A DNA stretch of 64,000 bases from Zoogloea sp044344315 (GCF_044344315.1 NZ_JBIJDC010000003.1:25635-89634), one strand, 5' to 3'. Counted from the first letter of the stretch, positions 49,265 through 58,277 are shown. Notes: a model not told the origin generated them from the letters alone. Program-made: numbers and translations.

Positions 49265-52200
49265 GTTCCTCGCCCCTCTCTGCCGCGCCACGTTCGCGCT
49301 GCTGATCCTGCTCGCGGGCACCGTCGATGCCCGGCCCCTGTCCGTGGTGCTCTTTCCCGGCGACCCTGCCATGCAGACGGCGGTGAACGCGGTCCGCCAA
49401 CTCCGGCAGGACAAGGCCCTCAAGGATGTGCGCTTCCGGATCGTCTCATCCAGCAGCCCGGGCAAGGACGACATCGATGCGCTCGCCCGGGCCGACGTGG
49501 GCCTGATCTACAACATGGGCCGGGAACTCGCCAATACGCTTGAACCCGCCGTGGCCAGCCTGCGTGAGCGCAAAGCCCACGCCTATGCCGTCGGAGCACC
49601 CTATGAAGAGGGCGAACAGCGCATCGGCCTGACCCGGGACGAAACCCTGCGGGAGTACGCCCAGGCCGGCGGCGCCGACAACTACGCGGCCATGATCCGT
49701 CTCATGCTCGCCCGGGACTTTGATCTCCCCCTCAAGACAGTGCCCCCACGCCCTTTTCCCGCCATCGGCATCTGGGCACCCGGCAGCGGCGAAGTGTTCG
49801 ACCGTTTCGAATCCTTCCGTGACGCCTATCTCCGCAGTCACCCCGACCGGAGCGACCGGCAGTGGGTGGGCCTTGTCTTCAACCGGGTCACGGCCCAGGC
49901 CGGCAGCTCCCTGCTGCTTGATGCCATGATCAAGGCCATCGAGGTACGGGGCTTCAACGTGATTCCGGTGTTCGGCTACCCGTCGGAAATACCGGCAGAG
50001 CGCTTCCTGCTGGACGACAGGGGCCGGGCGCGCGTCGTGGCCATCGTCGGGCTGGCACTCAAGATGGGCAACGTACCCGCCAGGACCATTCCGGTCATGC
50101 AGCACCTGGATGTGCCCGTCATCAACGCCATCTCCCTATATAACCAGTCCCGCGAGGAGTGGGAGGCCTCCCCCCTGGGCCTGTCGCTGATGGAACGGGC
50201 CTGGCAGCTGTCCGGCGCCGAGTTTGCCGGCGCCATTGCCCCCACCGTCGTAGCCAGCAAAGAGCGGTTGAAGGACAAGGAGACCGGCATCGAATACCTC
50301 ACCGAAATGCCGATCCCGGAGCGCATCGACCGCCTGGCCGACAGGGTACGGAAGTGGGTGAGCCTGCGCTATGAGCTCAATTCCCTCAAGCGCGTCGCAG
50401 TGATCTACTACAACTACCCCCCGGGCAAGGAAAACGTCGGCGCGGCCTACCTCAATGTACTCCCCCGCTCCCTGTGGCAGATCCTCGGCCGGCTGGAACA
50501 GGAAGGCTATGACACCCATGGGCGCCCGAAAAGCGAAGACGCCCTCTTTGAAACCCTGCGTGAACACGGCACCAACATCGGCAACTGGGCGCCTGGCGCA
50601 CTCGAGAAGCTGGCCCGGAGCGGCCAGGCGGTCCTGATGCCGGTCGCGGAGTATCGGCGCTGGTTCGACCGTCAGCCGGCGGCCCTGCGGGAAGCCATGA
50701 TCAAAGCCTGGGGCGAACCCGAGAAATCCACCGTGATGCTGTGGCGCGACCCCAGGGGCACGCCGCACTTCGTCTTTCCCGCCCAGCGCTTCGGCAATCT
50801 GGTCTTTGCCGCTCAGCCCTCCCGGGGCTGGGAGGGCGACCCCAAGAAGATGTACCACGACGTCGCCCTGCCCCCTCACCACCAGTACCTTGCCTTCTAC
50901 CTGTGGCTGCAAAAGGGCTTCAAGGCCCACGCGATGGTGCACGTGGGCACCCACGCCACCCACGAATGGCTGTCGGGCAAGGAAGTAGGCTTTACCGCTG
51001 CAGACCCGGGCGAAGCCATGGTGGCCGACGTACCGCAGCTCTATCCCTACATCATGGATGACATCGGCGAGGCTCTGCAGGCCAAGCGGCGAGGCATGGC
51101 GACCATCATCTCCCACCTCACCCCGCCCTTCGACCGGGCCACCCTCAACCCGGAACTGGTCAGCCTGCGTGGTCTCATCGACGATTTCGGGGTAGCCGCC
51201 CAGAAGAGCGAATCTGCCGCTGCCGCCCGGCTCGGAGAAATCAACACCCTGGCCGGCAAGCTCGGGATCCTCAAGGATGTGGGCCTCAGCCGCCTGGAGA
51301 ACGCCGAACAGGTGGAGCACCTTGAACACTATCTGAAGGAAGTCTCTGAACAGCACGCTCCGTTCGGCCTGCATACCTTCGGCGTGGCCCCGTCCCAAGC
51401 ACTGCGGCAATCCACCGCCGCGGCCATCCTGTCCCTCGACCGCAAGCTCGGCGATGCAGAGCGCAGACGCCGGCAAGCCGAGCTGGCCGCCCTGATCGAA
51501 AGCAGCGCCGGGGCCGAACTGGACGCCCTGGTGGCAGGTCTGGCCGGCCGCCACGTGGCTGCGGGTCCGGGCAATGACCCCCTGCGCAATCCGGAAGCCC
51601 TGCCCACCGGCCGCAACCTCTATGGCTTCGACCCGTCGCGGCTACCCACCCCTGGCACCTGGGACCAGGGCCGGAACCTGGCAGAGAAGTTCATCTCCGA
51701 CTACAGGCAACGTCACGGCCGCTTTCCCGATCGGGTCGTATTCAACCTCTGGAGCACGGAAGCCATGCGCCATGAAGGCGTGACCGAGGCGGAGATCCTC
51801 GCCCTGCTGGGGGTTCGCCCCCGCTGGGACGAACGCGGACGGATCGATGGCGTGGACGTGATTCCCCGCAGCGAACTCGGTCGCCCCAGGGTGGATGTGA
51901 CCATCGTCCCTTCCGGTCTGTACCGGGACGCCCTGCCCGGCCTGATGCAACTACTCGACGAGGCAGTGAGCCAGGTCAAGGCCTTGCCCGAGGATGACAA
52001 CCCCGTCCATGCCAATGTGGAGCGCACCCGCAAGCTGCTGGAGGCCCGGGGGATTCCGGCGCCGGATGCCGCCCGTCTGGCCGCCGTGCGCATCTTCACC
52101 GAGCCCTCCGGAGCTTACGGCACCGGCGTCGACAACGTCATCCAGGCCAGCAACACCTGGAAGGACGAAAAGGCGATCGCCGATGTGTACTTCAACCGGG

Positions 52201-53225
52201 TCGGCCACCTGTTCGGTCAGGGCTACTGGGGCGAGCGCCCGGGGGGCGCAGCACTCGCCGTGGACCTCTTCAAGATGGCCCTGAAGGACGCCAAAGCGGC
52301 CGTCCACTCCCGGGCCAGCAACGTATTCGGCACCCTCGACAACGACGACGTGTTCCAGTACCTGGGAGCCACGGCGATGGCCATCCGTCAGGTCAATGGG
52401 CACACCCCCGAGACCTACATCCTCAATCTGGCCGACGGCCAGGGCGGCAAGCACGAAACCCTGGACAAGTTCATGGGCCGGGAGATGCGCACCCGCTACA
52501 CCAACCCCGAGTGGGTCAAGGCCATGCTCAAGGAAGGCTACGGCGGAGCCCGCTTCATCATGAAGGTGACCGAACACCTCTGGGGCTGGCAGGTGACCGT
52601 GCCCGAAGCGGTGGATGGCGCCAAGTGGCAGGAGATGTACGAGACCTACGTGGCCGACCGCAATGCCCTGGGCGTCAAGGACCGCTTCCGCGAGGCAAAG
52701 AACCTGCTGGCCTACCAGGCCATCGTGGACAAGATGCTGGTGGCCATCAACAAGGGCTACTGGCAGGCCGATGTCGATGTTAAGGCACATCTGGACAAAG
52801 TGAACCGGGAGCTCATCGCGGAGGCCGGTGTGGCTTGCAACGCCGACTCATGCAGCAGCGAAGCGATCACCGAACTGGCCAGGGCCCAGGACAAGCGCGC
52901 CATGGCCGAAGCCCTGGCCATGCCGGCCCCGGGTGCCGGAGGGCGTCCCGCGGGCGGACAAGCCGTTGGGGCACCCCCGGCCGGGTCTGCCTCGGGCGCT
53001 CAGAGCGCCAACCCGGCCACATCCCCGGCAGCGCCAGCCAAGGCCGAAGGCAGCTCGACAGCTGACGCACCGCAAGATGTAGTGCAGGGCTATGAAATGA
53101 AGGAAAAAGACCCCCTCTCCCAGGCCGTACCACAGCCCGTGGCCTATGCGGCGCTGTTGGGATTTACCGTGCTGGTCGCCGCAGGCATCCTGCTGCGATC
53201 ACGCCAAAGGAAAACGCGATGCTGA
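49248..53225 (+). CDS. cobN: CobN-like class II chelatase, exported and membrane-anchored
   Basis: A 1325-aa member of the CobN/BchH/HmuS family. Classical CobN inserts cobalt into the corrin ring in the cytoplasm with the CobST ATPase. Here a Sec signal peptide (about 1-28, cleavage at TVDA) precedes the first domain. The conserved core has MVHVGTHATHEWLSGKEVG (His565, His569, His572, Glu573), ALQAKRRGMATIISHLTPPF and NLWSTEAMRHEGVTEAEILA. An alanine/proline/glycine-rich linker (about 1225-1275) and a C-terminal helix (about 1299-1316, AYAALLGFTVLVAAGILL) ending in basic residues follow. The enzyme should face the periplasm, tethered to the inner membrane. No cobS/cobT lies nearby. It may insert or remove a metal. 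Confidence 0.88.
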   Translation: MFLPTKFLAPLCRATFALLILLAGTVDARPLSVVLFPGDPAMQTAVNAVRQLRQDKALKDVRFRIVSSSSPGKDDIDALARADVGLIYNMGRELANTLEPAVASLRERKAHAYAVGAPYEEGEQRIGLTRDETLREYAQAGGADNYAAMIRLMLARDFDLPLKTVPPRPFPAIGIWAPGSGEVFDRFESFRDAYLRSHPDRSDRQWVGLVFNRVTAQAGSSLLLDAMIKAIEVRGFNVIPVFGYPSEIPAERFLLDDRGRARVVAIVGLALKMGNVPARTIPVMQHLDVPVINAISLYNQSREEWEASPLGLSLMERAWQLSGAEFAGAIAPTVVASKERLKDKETGIEYLTEMPIPERIDRLADRVRKWVSLRYELNSLKRVAVIYYNYPPGKENVGAAYLNVLPRSLWQILGRLEQEGYDTHGRPKSEDALFETLREHGTNIGNWAPGALEKLARSGQAVLMPVAEYRRWFDRQPAALREAMIKAWGEPEKSTVMLWRDPRGTPHFVFPAQRFGNLVFAAQPSRGWEGDPKKMYHDVALPPHHQYLAFYLWLQKGFKAHAMVHVGTHATHEWLSGKEVGFTAADPGEAMVADVPQLYPYIMDDIGEALQAKRRGMATIISHLTPPFDRATLNPELVSLRGLIDDFGVAAQKSESAAAARLGEINTLAGKLGILKDVGLSRLENAEQVEHLEHYLKEVSEQHAPFGLHTFGVAPSQALRQSTAAAILSLDRKLGDAERRRRQAELAALIESSAGAELDALVAGLAGRHVAAGPGNDPLRNPEALPTGRNLYGFDPSRLPTPGTWDQGRNLAEKFISDYRQRHGRFPDRVVFNLWSTEAMRHEGVTEAEILALLGVRPRWDERGRIDGVDVIPRSELGRPRVDVTIVPSGLYRDALPGLMQLLDEAVSQVKALPEDDNPVHANVERTRKLLEARGIPAPDAARLAAVRIFTEPSGAYGTGVDNVIQASNTWKDEKAIADVYFNRVGHLFGQGYWGERPGGAALAVDLFKMALKDAKAAVHSRASNVFGTLDNDDVFQYLGATAMAIRQVNGHTPETYILNLADGQGGKHETLDKFMGREMRTRYTNPEWVKAMLKEGYGGARFIMKVTEHLWGWQVTVPEAVDGAKWQEMYETYVADRNALGVKDRFREAKNLLAYQAIVDKMLVAINKGYWQADVDVKAHLDKVNRELIAEAGVACNADSCSSEAITELARAQDKRAMAEALAMPAPGAGGRPAGGQAVGAPPAGSASGAQSANPATSPAAPAKAEGSSTADAPQDVVQGYEMKEKDPLSQAVPQPVAYAALLGFTVLVAAGILLRSRQRKTRC

Positions 53226-54904
53226 AATGGAGCCTGCGGGCTGGCCCCGCCCTCAAACGAAGATCCACCCTGTTCGCCCTCGGTGGGCTGATGGTATTCA
53301 CATCTGCCGCCCGAGCCGAAGCACTCCCCCTTCCCGGCGCGGTGTCGGCCGAGGCGCATCTCACGCGCACACAGCGGGACGGACTGTGGGAGAAAACCCT
53401 GGTCGTCACCTTTCCCGAGACGCGCCGCCTCCTGTCCACCAGTGACGGCCTCGTGGACAGCCGTGCCGCCATCAACCATGGCGCCCACCCGGAGCTATGG
53501 AAAAACGTGTCCACGCGCTTCAATGGCCGGGACGGACGCGGCGGCAAGGCCTACACCGACCACACGCTCAGCGTCACTGCCGCAAGCCTGGGGCTGCCGA
53601 AGGCCGATGTCGCCCACATGGCCACGGCCGCCGACATGGACAACCTGGCCATCGTCACCCGCAGCCACGGCCCGCTCACCGTCACCGTGCTGGCCACGGC
53701 GGGCGCCAAGAGCAACGCCATCCGCACCGGCGTGGATGAAGGCCGCTACATCGAAGGCGCCGAACCCGCGGGCACCATCAACATCCTGGTCCTCAGCAAT
53801 GTCCGCCTGACTGACGCGGCCCTGGCCCGGGCGCTGATCACCGTCACCGAAGGCAAGACCGCCGCCCTGGAGGATCTGCAGGTGAAGAGCACCTACACCC
53901 CCGGCGTGCAGGCCACCGGCACGGGCACCGACAGCATCATCGTGGTCTCGGGCACCCGTGCGCCCACCGCCAGCTACACCGGCGGCCACAGCCGCATCGG
54001 CGAGCTGATCGGCAAGGCCACCTACAGCGCGGTGGTCGAGTCCCTGGGCAAGCAGAACGGCTTCTTCCTGCCGGGCAGCCGGCGCTTTGCGGACCCACCG
54101 TCGGCCCTGCCCAAGCCCGCCGGCCATCTGCGCCTGGCCCTCCTCCACCTGGACCCGACGCCAGGCGACATCGCCGCCAACCGTGCGCAGATAGAAGCCG
54201 GCGTCCGCGAAGCCGTCCGTCAGGGCGCCGACTGGGTGATCACCCCCGAGCTGGCGGAGACCGGCTACAACTTCGCCAAACGCATCGGCACCAACTGGAT
54301 CGCCCCCTTCCCGGATACCTGGATGAGCACCCTCGCCGCCATTGCCCGGGACAACAAGGTGGCCCTGTTCATCGGCTTTGCCGAGCGGGATGCACGCCAT
54401 CACACGCTGCACAACAGCGTCGCCGTGATCGACCGGGAGGGAAAGATCCTCGGCGCCTACCGCAAGCAGCGCGTCCACGGCGGCGCCGAGAGCTGGTCCG
54501 TGGCGGGCACCGATGGCCACCCCTTCGTGGTGGATGGCGTGCCCGTGGGGGTGCTGATCTGCGCCGACACGTATGCGCCAGAGCCCGCCGCCCGCCAGCG
54601 TGAGCAGGGCGCGGCCCTCCTGATCGTCCCGGCCAACTGGCCACCGGTGGACGGCATGGGGCCGGGCGACGTGTGGGAGCGCCGCTCCCGCGAGACCGGC
54701 ATTCCGCTTGTCGTCAACAACCGCACAGGGAGCGAGCCGGAGCTGGACTTCACCCACGGCGAAAGCGCCATCGCGGTAGCAGGCCGCCGGCAGTTCAGCT
54801 TCAGCACCCCCGCCGGGCGCATGCTGCTGGTGGACTGGAACCGGGCGGACGGCTTCAACCCGCTCACCGGCGTGATCACGCCGGTCCCAAAGGGGGCGCC
54901 ATGA
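53219..54904 (+). CDS. Exported CbiZ adenosylcobinamide amidohydrolase fused to a nitrilase-superfamily domain
   Basis: A 561-aa two-domain protein. The N-terminus has a twin-arginine-like signal (ALKRRSTLFALGGLMVF, cleavage after SAARA at about 33). Residues about 45-255 match CbiZ (LLSTSDGLVDSRAAINHG, ATAADMDNLAIVTRS, TVLATAGAKSNAIRTG, NILVLSNVRLTDAALARALI), which cleaves the amide to the lower-ligand loop of corrinoids. Residues about 295-550 are a carbon-nitrogen hydrolase with triad Glu344 (TPELAETGY), Lys416 (YRKQRVHGG) and Cys448 (VLICADTY). CbiZ is normally cytoplasmic. It overlaps cobN by 7 bp. Attack on amide side chains of corrinoids is the likely theme; the nitrilase substrate is unknown. 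Confidence 0.85.
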   Translation: MLKWSLRAGPALKRRSTLFALGGLMVFTSAARAEALPLPGAVSAEAHLTRTQRDGLWEKTLVVTFPETRRLLSTSDGLVDSRAAINHGAHPELWKNVSTRFNGRDGRGGKAYTDHTLSVTAASLGLPKADVAHMATAADMDNLAIVTRSHGPLTVTVLATAGAKSNAIRTGVDEGRYIEGAEPAGTINILVLSNVRLTDAALARALITVTEGKTAALEDLQVKSTYTPGVQATGTGTDSIIVVSGTRAPTASYTGGHSRIGELIGKATYSAVVESLGKQNGFFLPGSRRFADPPSALPKPAGHLRLALLHLDPTPGDIAANRAQIEAGVREAVRQGADWVITPELAETGYNFAKRIGTNWIAPFPDTWMSTLAAIARDNKVALFIGFAERDARHHTLHNSVAVIDREGKILGAYRKQRVHGGAESWSVAGTDGHPFVVDGVPVGVLICADTYAPEPAARQREQGAALLIVPANWPPVDGMGPGDVWERRSRETGIPLVVNNRTGSEPELDFTHGESAIAVAGRRQFSFSTPAGRMLLVDWNRADGFNPLTGVITPVPKGAP

Positions 54905-56070
54905 GGCCACGCCGCCTGATCGCCCTGCTCCACCGCTACCTCGGGCTCGGCCTGATGGGCTTCATCGGCCTCGCTGCGCTCACCGGCAGCGTGCTGGTCT
55001 TCGGCCAGGAGATCGACCGGCTGCTCAACCCGGACATCCTCAGCGCCACGCCGCCGACGCCCGGCACCGGGCCCCGCCCCCTTGCCGAACTCGTGGCCGC
55101 CGCCACCGCCCACCAGCAGGCCCGGGACGACGGCCCCTGGCAGGCCGTATCCCTGCTCCCACCACGGAGCGGGAACAGCGTCGGCTCCCTGCTCTTCAAG
55201 GCCCCCGATCCGGACGCAGAAGGCCGCGGCCGCTTCCACCAGGTACTGGTCGATCCCTTCACCGCCCGGGTACTGGGCGATCGCTCCCGCAGCGACCACG
55301 AACTTGACCGTCGCAACTTCATCCACCTGCTCAGCGAGATCCACGGCAAGCTGCTGCTCGGCAAGACCGGCTTCTGGATCATGGGAATCGCCAGCGGGCT
55401 CTGGGCGTTGATGACCCTGGTCGGGCTCTACCTGTGGTGGCCGGGGCGCAACAAGCTGGGCCTGGCCCTGCAGATCAAGTGGCAGGCTGGCGCGGCCCGC
55501 CTGCATTTCGACCTGCATCGTGCCATCGGCTTCTACAGTGCACCGGTACTGCTGGTCCTGGCCGTGACGGGTGTCTACATGGCCCTGCCCGGCGAGGTCC
55601 GCCCCCTAATCGCCGCCCTATCGCCGCTCGATGAGGGCAGGACGCCAAGAGCCGCGCCGTCCGACCGCCCCCCCATCGACGCCGACGAAGCCGTCCGCAT
55701 CGCCCGCGGGGTCTTCCCCGACGGCAAGCTGCGGCGCGTGGGGCTGCCGCGCAGCGCTGACGACAGCTACGCCATCGGCTTCCTGCTGCCCGGCGAAGTG
55801 CAACGCCCCACCACCAGTCGCAGCACCGTCTGGGTGGCCGTTCGTGGCGGAGAGATCCTGCGCAGCCTGGATGCCACCCGCAGCAGCCCGGGAGACAGCT
55901 ATCTCAACTGGCAGACGCCCCTCCACACCGGTACGGCCTTCGGCCTTCCCGGACGGATTGGCGTACTCCTGGGTGGGCTGTCCACCCTGGTCCTCATTTA
56001 TGCCGGGCTGCGAATGTGGCTGCGCCGCAAGGCCCCCCGCCTGATCGTCAGGGCACCGCTGGGGACCTGA
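54901..56070 (+). CDS. PepSY-associated transmembrane protein (PiuB/FoxB-like reductase candidate)
   Basis: A 389-aa inner-membrane protein whose ATG overlaps the previous stop (ATGA). Four helices are visible (about 7-35, 165-185, 215-240 and 360-380) with the family patterns RRLIALLHRYLGLGLMGFIG, HGKLLLGKTGFWIMGI and HFDLHRAIGFYSAPVLLVLA. The histidines at helix ends resemble haem ligands of siderophore-reducing PepSY proteins. In this operon it could pass electrons to periplasmic corrinoid cobalt. It is the last gene, 33 bp from the convergent hydrolase. Confidence 0.82.
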   Translation: MRPRRLIALLHRYLGLGLMGFIGLAALTGSVLVFGQEIDRLLNPDILSATPPTPGTGPRPLAELVAAATAHQQARDDGPWQAVSLLPPRSGNSVGSLLFKAPDPDAEGRGRFHQVLVDPFTARVLGDRSRSDHELDRRNFIHLLSEIHGKLLLGKTGFWIMGIASGLWALMTLVGLYLWWPGRNKLGLALQIKWQAGAARLHFDLHRAIGFYSAPVLLVLAVTGVYMALPGEVRPLIAALSPLDEGRTPRAAPSDRPPIDADEAVRIARGVFPDGKLRRVGLPRSADDSYAIGFLLPGEVQRPTTSRSTVWVAVRGGEILRSLDATRSSPGDSYLNWQTPLHTGTAFGLPGRIGVLLGGLSTLVLIYAGLRMWLRRKAPRLIVRAPLGT

Positions 56071-56103
56071 GCGCAACAAGCCGTCCGCGCCTGAGGACGG
56101 CAC

Positions 56104-56973
56104 TCACCCGGCCAGAAAGGCCTCCAGCGCCCGCGCCACCTGCACCGGCTGATCGTGCTGCAGGTTGTGCCCCGAGTCGGCAATGGTGATGACCTGGCGG
56201 TCACGGAAGCAGCCGATACGGCGCTCGAATTCCGCCGGGTCGTCACCCATCCGGTCGTCCACAAAGCCCTTGTCAGCGATCAGCAGCAGCACCGGCGCCT
56301 CGATCTTGCGCCAGGCCGAAAGGGAATCCTCGATATGGTAGAGGGACGGCCCATGCACCCGGTGCCAGGGGTCGCAGGCCATCTCGATCTGCCCGTCCGG
56401 CCGGGGCCGGCTTACCGCGCGGGACAGAAAATCGGCCTGCTCGAGCGTGAGACGCGGATTAACCATACGCAGGCGTCGCGCCAGGGCTTCCGCATTCGCA
56501 TACGGACGCACCTGCGGCCTCGCCGCCACGGCATCCATCCACTGCACCAGTTGCATCGGCGCATCCACCTCCGGCGGCGGCCGCAGCCCCAGGAAGTCCA
56601 GCATGACCAGCCGCGCCACCCGCTGCGGGCGCACCGCCGCATAGGTGGCAGCAATGTTGGCCCCCATGCTGTGCCCCACCAGCGTGGCCGGACGATCCGG
56701 CGAGAAATGATCGAGCAGCACGTCCAGATCGGCGTAGTAGTCGGGGAACCAGTACGGCCGGTCCAGCCACTCGCTGGCGCCATAGCCGCGCCAGTCCGGG
56801 GCGATGATGTGCCAGGGCTGTTCGAGGGCCTCCACCAGAAACTGGAAGGTCGGCGAGGAATCCATCCAGCCGTGGAGCAGGAAGAAGGTGGGGGCATCCC
56901 GCGGGCCCCAGTGGCGCACATGGTGGCGCAGGCCGCGGATGTCGAGGTATTCGGAAGTGCCGGTATCACGCAT
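56104..56973 (-). CDS. Alpha/beta hydrolase
   Basis: A 289-aa alpha/beta-hydrolase-fold enzyme (MRDTGTSEYLDIRGLRHHVR). The oxyanion motif HGWMDSS, the nucleophile elbow GHSMGANIA (Ser), an acidic residue in LLLIADKGFVDD and the catalytic histidine in ADSGHNLQHDQP complete the triad. No cap-domain signature fixes the substrate. It belongs to a minus-strand catabolic group (dienelactone hydrolase upstream, 10 bp away), so a ring-cleavage or ester intermediate is plausible but unproven. Confidence 0.85.
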   Translation of the reverse strand: MRDTGTSEYLDIRGLRHHVRHWGPRDAPTFFLLHGWMDSSPTFQFLVEALEQPWHIIAPDWRGYGASEWLDRPYWFPDYYADLDVLLDHFSPDRPATLVGHSMGANIAATYAAVRPQRVARLVMLDFLGLRPPPEVDAPMQLVQWMDAVAARPQVRPYANAEALARRLRMVNPRLTLEQADFLSRAVSRPRPDGQIEMACDPWHRVHGPSLYHIEDSLSAWRKIEAPVLLLIADKGFVDDRMGDDPAEFERRIGCFRDRQVITIADSGHNLQHDQPVQVARALEAFLAG

Positions 56974-56983
56974 CGGCCAGACT

Positions 56984-57661
56984 CTACAGATGCCGTTCCA
57001 GGAAGGCCAGGGTCCGGGTCCAGGCCAGCTCGGCCTGGGCCGGGTCGTAAACCTGGGGCCGGGTGGCGTTGAAGAAACCGTGGACCGCCTCGTAGTGATG
57101 GATCTCCGGACAGGCGCCCGCGCCGAGCATGGCCTGCTCCAGCGCGCCGGCCGCCGCCGGGGTGCACCAGGTGTCCCGGGTGGCGAAGTGCCCCTGGAAG
57201 GGAATGCGGATCTGCGCCGGATCGGCAAAATCCCGGGGCGGAATGCCATAAAAGCACACCGCTGCCGCCACTTCCGGCAGATGCACGGCACTGGCCACCG
57301 TCAGGGCACCCCCCATGCAGAAGCCCATCACCGCCACCGGCCCGCTGCCGACCTTCTGCAGGTAAGCCACCGCACCGCGGATGTCCTGAAAGGTTGCGCC
57401 GGCAAAGTCGAGGCCATCCATCATGTGACTGGCCTCATCCGGGTCCTGGGTTACACGGCCCCGGAAGAGATCCGGCGCCAGCGCATTGAAGCCGGCCGCG
57501 GCGAAGCGATCCACGACACTGCAGATCTGGGCATTGAGCCCCCACCACTCCTGGAGAACCACCACACCCGGGCGGCCGGCACCGGCGTGGGCGAAGTGGC
57601 CCTGGCAGAGACTGCCATCGGGGCGGGGAAAGTCGATCAGTCCAGGCGGGGTGGGGTGCAT
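56984..57661 (-). CDS. Dienelactone hydrolase family protein
   Basis: A 225-aa cysteine hydrolase of the DLH family. Key features are the Glu38 region VVVLQEWWGLN, the nucleophile elbow MGFCMGGAL (Cys), an aspartate in FQGHFATRDTWCTP and the histidine in EAVHGFFNATRP. The start ATG at 57661 has AGGAG 8 nt upstream. Classical members open dienelactones in chloroaromatic breakdown; many close homologues act on other lactones or esters. Confidence 0.87.
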   Translation of the reverse strand: MHPTPPGLIDFPRPDGSLCQGHFAHAGAGRPGVVVLQEWWGLNAQICSVVDRFAAAGFNALAPDLFRGRVTQDPDEASHMMDGLDFAGATFQDIRGAVAYLQKVGSGPVAVMGFCMGGALTVASAVHLPEVAAAVCFYGIPPRDFADPAQIRIPFQGHFATRDTWCTPAAAGALEQAMLGAGACPEIHHYEAVHGFFNATRPQVYDPAQAELAWTRTLAFLERHL

Positions 57662-57722
57662 CAATCACTCCTTGAAAAAACGCATATACCGGGCTCTGTG
57701 TCGGGGAAACTGCAAGGGCAAC

Positions 57723-57810
57723 TGTAGGGGCGACTTCAGTCGCCCGCGGACTCCGATCAAGGGCATGTCAGTGATCGGCGCGGGGATGGGCGACTGAAGT
57801 CGCCCCTACA
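57723..57810. repeat. REP-like palindromic element (88 bp, possibly a mobile REP doublet)
   Basis: Two 23-bp arms (57723-57745 and 57788-57810) are perfect inverted copies. Each arm is itself palindromic (GGGCGACT-TC-AGTCGCCC type). An inner pair CCGATCA / TGATCGG (57753-57759, 57772-57778) extends the fold. This is the build of a REP pair or a small non-autonomous element. It lies between the dienelactone hydrolase and thioesterase genes and could form a strong RNA hairpin. Confidence 0.8.
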
Positions 57811-57839
57811 AGTCGACGCCACAGCGAGGCCTGGCGCCC

Positions 57840-58277
57840 TTACTTGTACTCGCTCGGCTTGCTGAGCACGGCAGCGGTCATGCGCGAGATGCACACCAGC
57901 TTGCCTTCCTCGTTGGTGATGCGCACTTCCCACACCTGGGTGGTGCGCCCCAGGTGCAGGGGCCGGGCTTCGCCGTAGACCCAGCCGCTGGTCACCGCAC
58001 GGACGTGGTTGGCGTTGATCTCCTGGCCGACGCAGTGGTATTTGGCCGGGTCTACCACGTGGGCAGCAGACCAGGAAGCCAGGGTTTCGGCAAAGGCCAC
58101 CGACACGCCGCCGTGCAGCGCCCCGGCGGGCTGGCGGGTGCGCGGATCCACGGGCATGCGGCCACGCAGGAAGTCCTCGCCGATCTCGATCAGTTCCATG
58201 CCCAGGTGGCCGTTGGCACAGGTGGCACCGCGGGCATTGACTTCTTCCAGGGTGAAGGGGGCAAACCAGATACTCAT
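57840..58277 (-). CDS. Hotdog-fold thioesterase (PaaI/YbdB-like), copy A
   Basis: A 145-aa single-hotdog acyl-CoA thioesterase. The motif ALHGGVSVAFAETLASWSAA holds the active-site histidine/glycine turn and the glutamate of YbdB/MenI-type enzymes. HLGRTTQVWEVRITNEEGKL is shared with the next gene. It probably releases aryl-CoA or acyl-CoA intermediates in the adjacent catabolic pathway; the substrate is unknown. Confidence 0.87.
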   Translation of the reverse strand: MSIWFAPFTLEEVNARGATCANGHLGMELIEIGEDFLRGRMPVDPRTRQPAGALHGGVSVAFAETLASWSAAHVVDPAKYHCVGQEINANHVRAVTSGWVYGEARPLHLGRTTQVWEVRITNEEGKLVCISRMTAAVLSKPSEYK

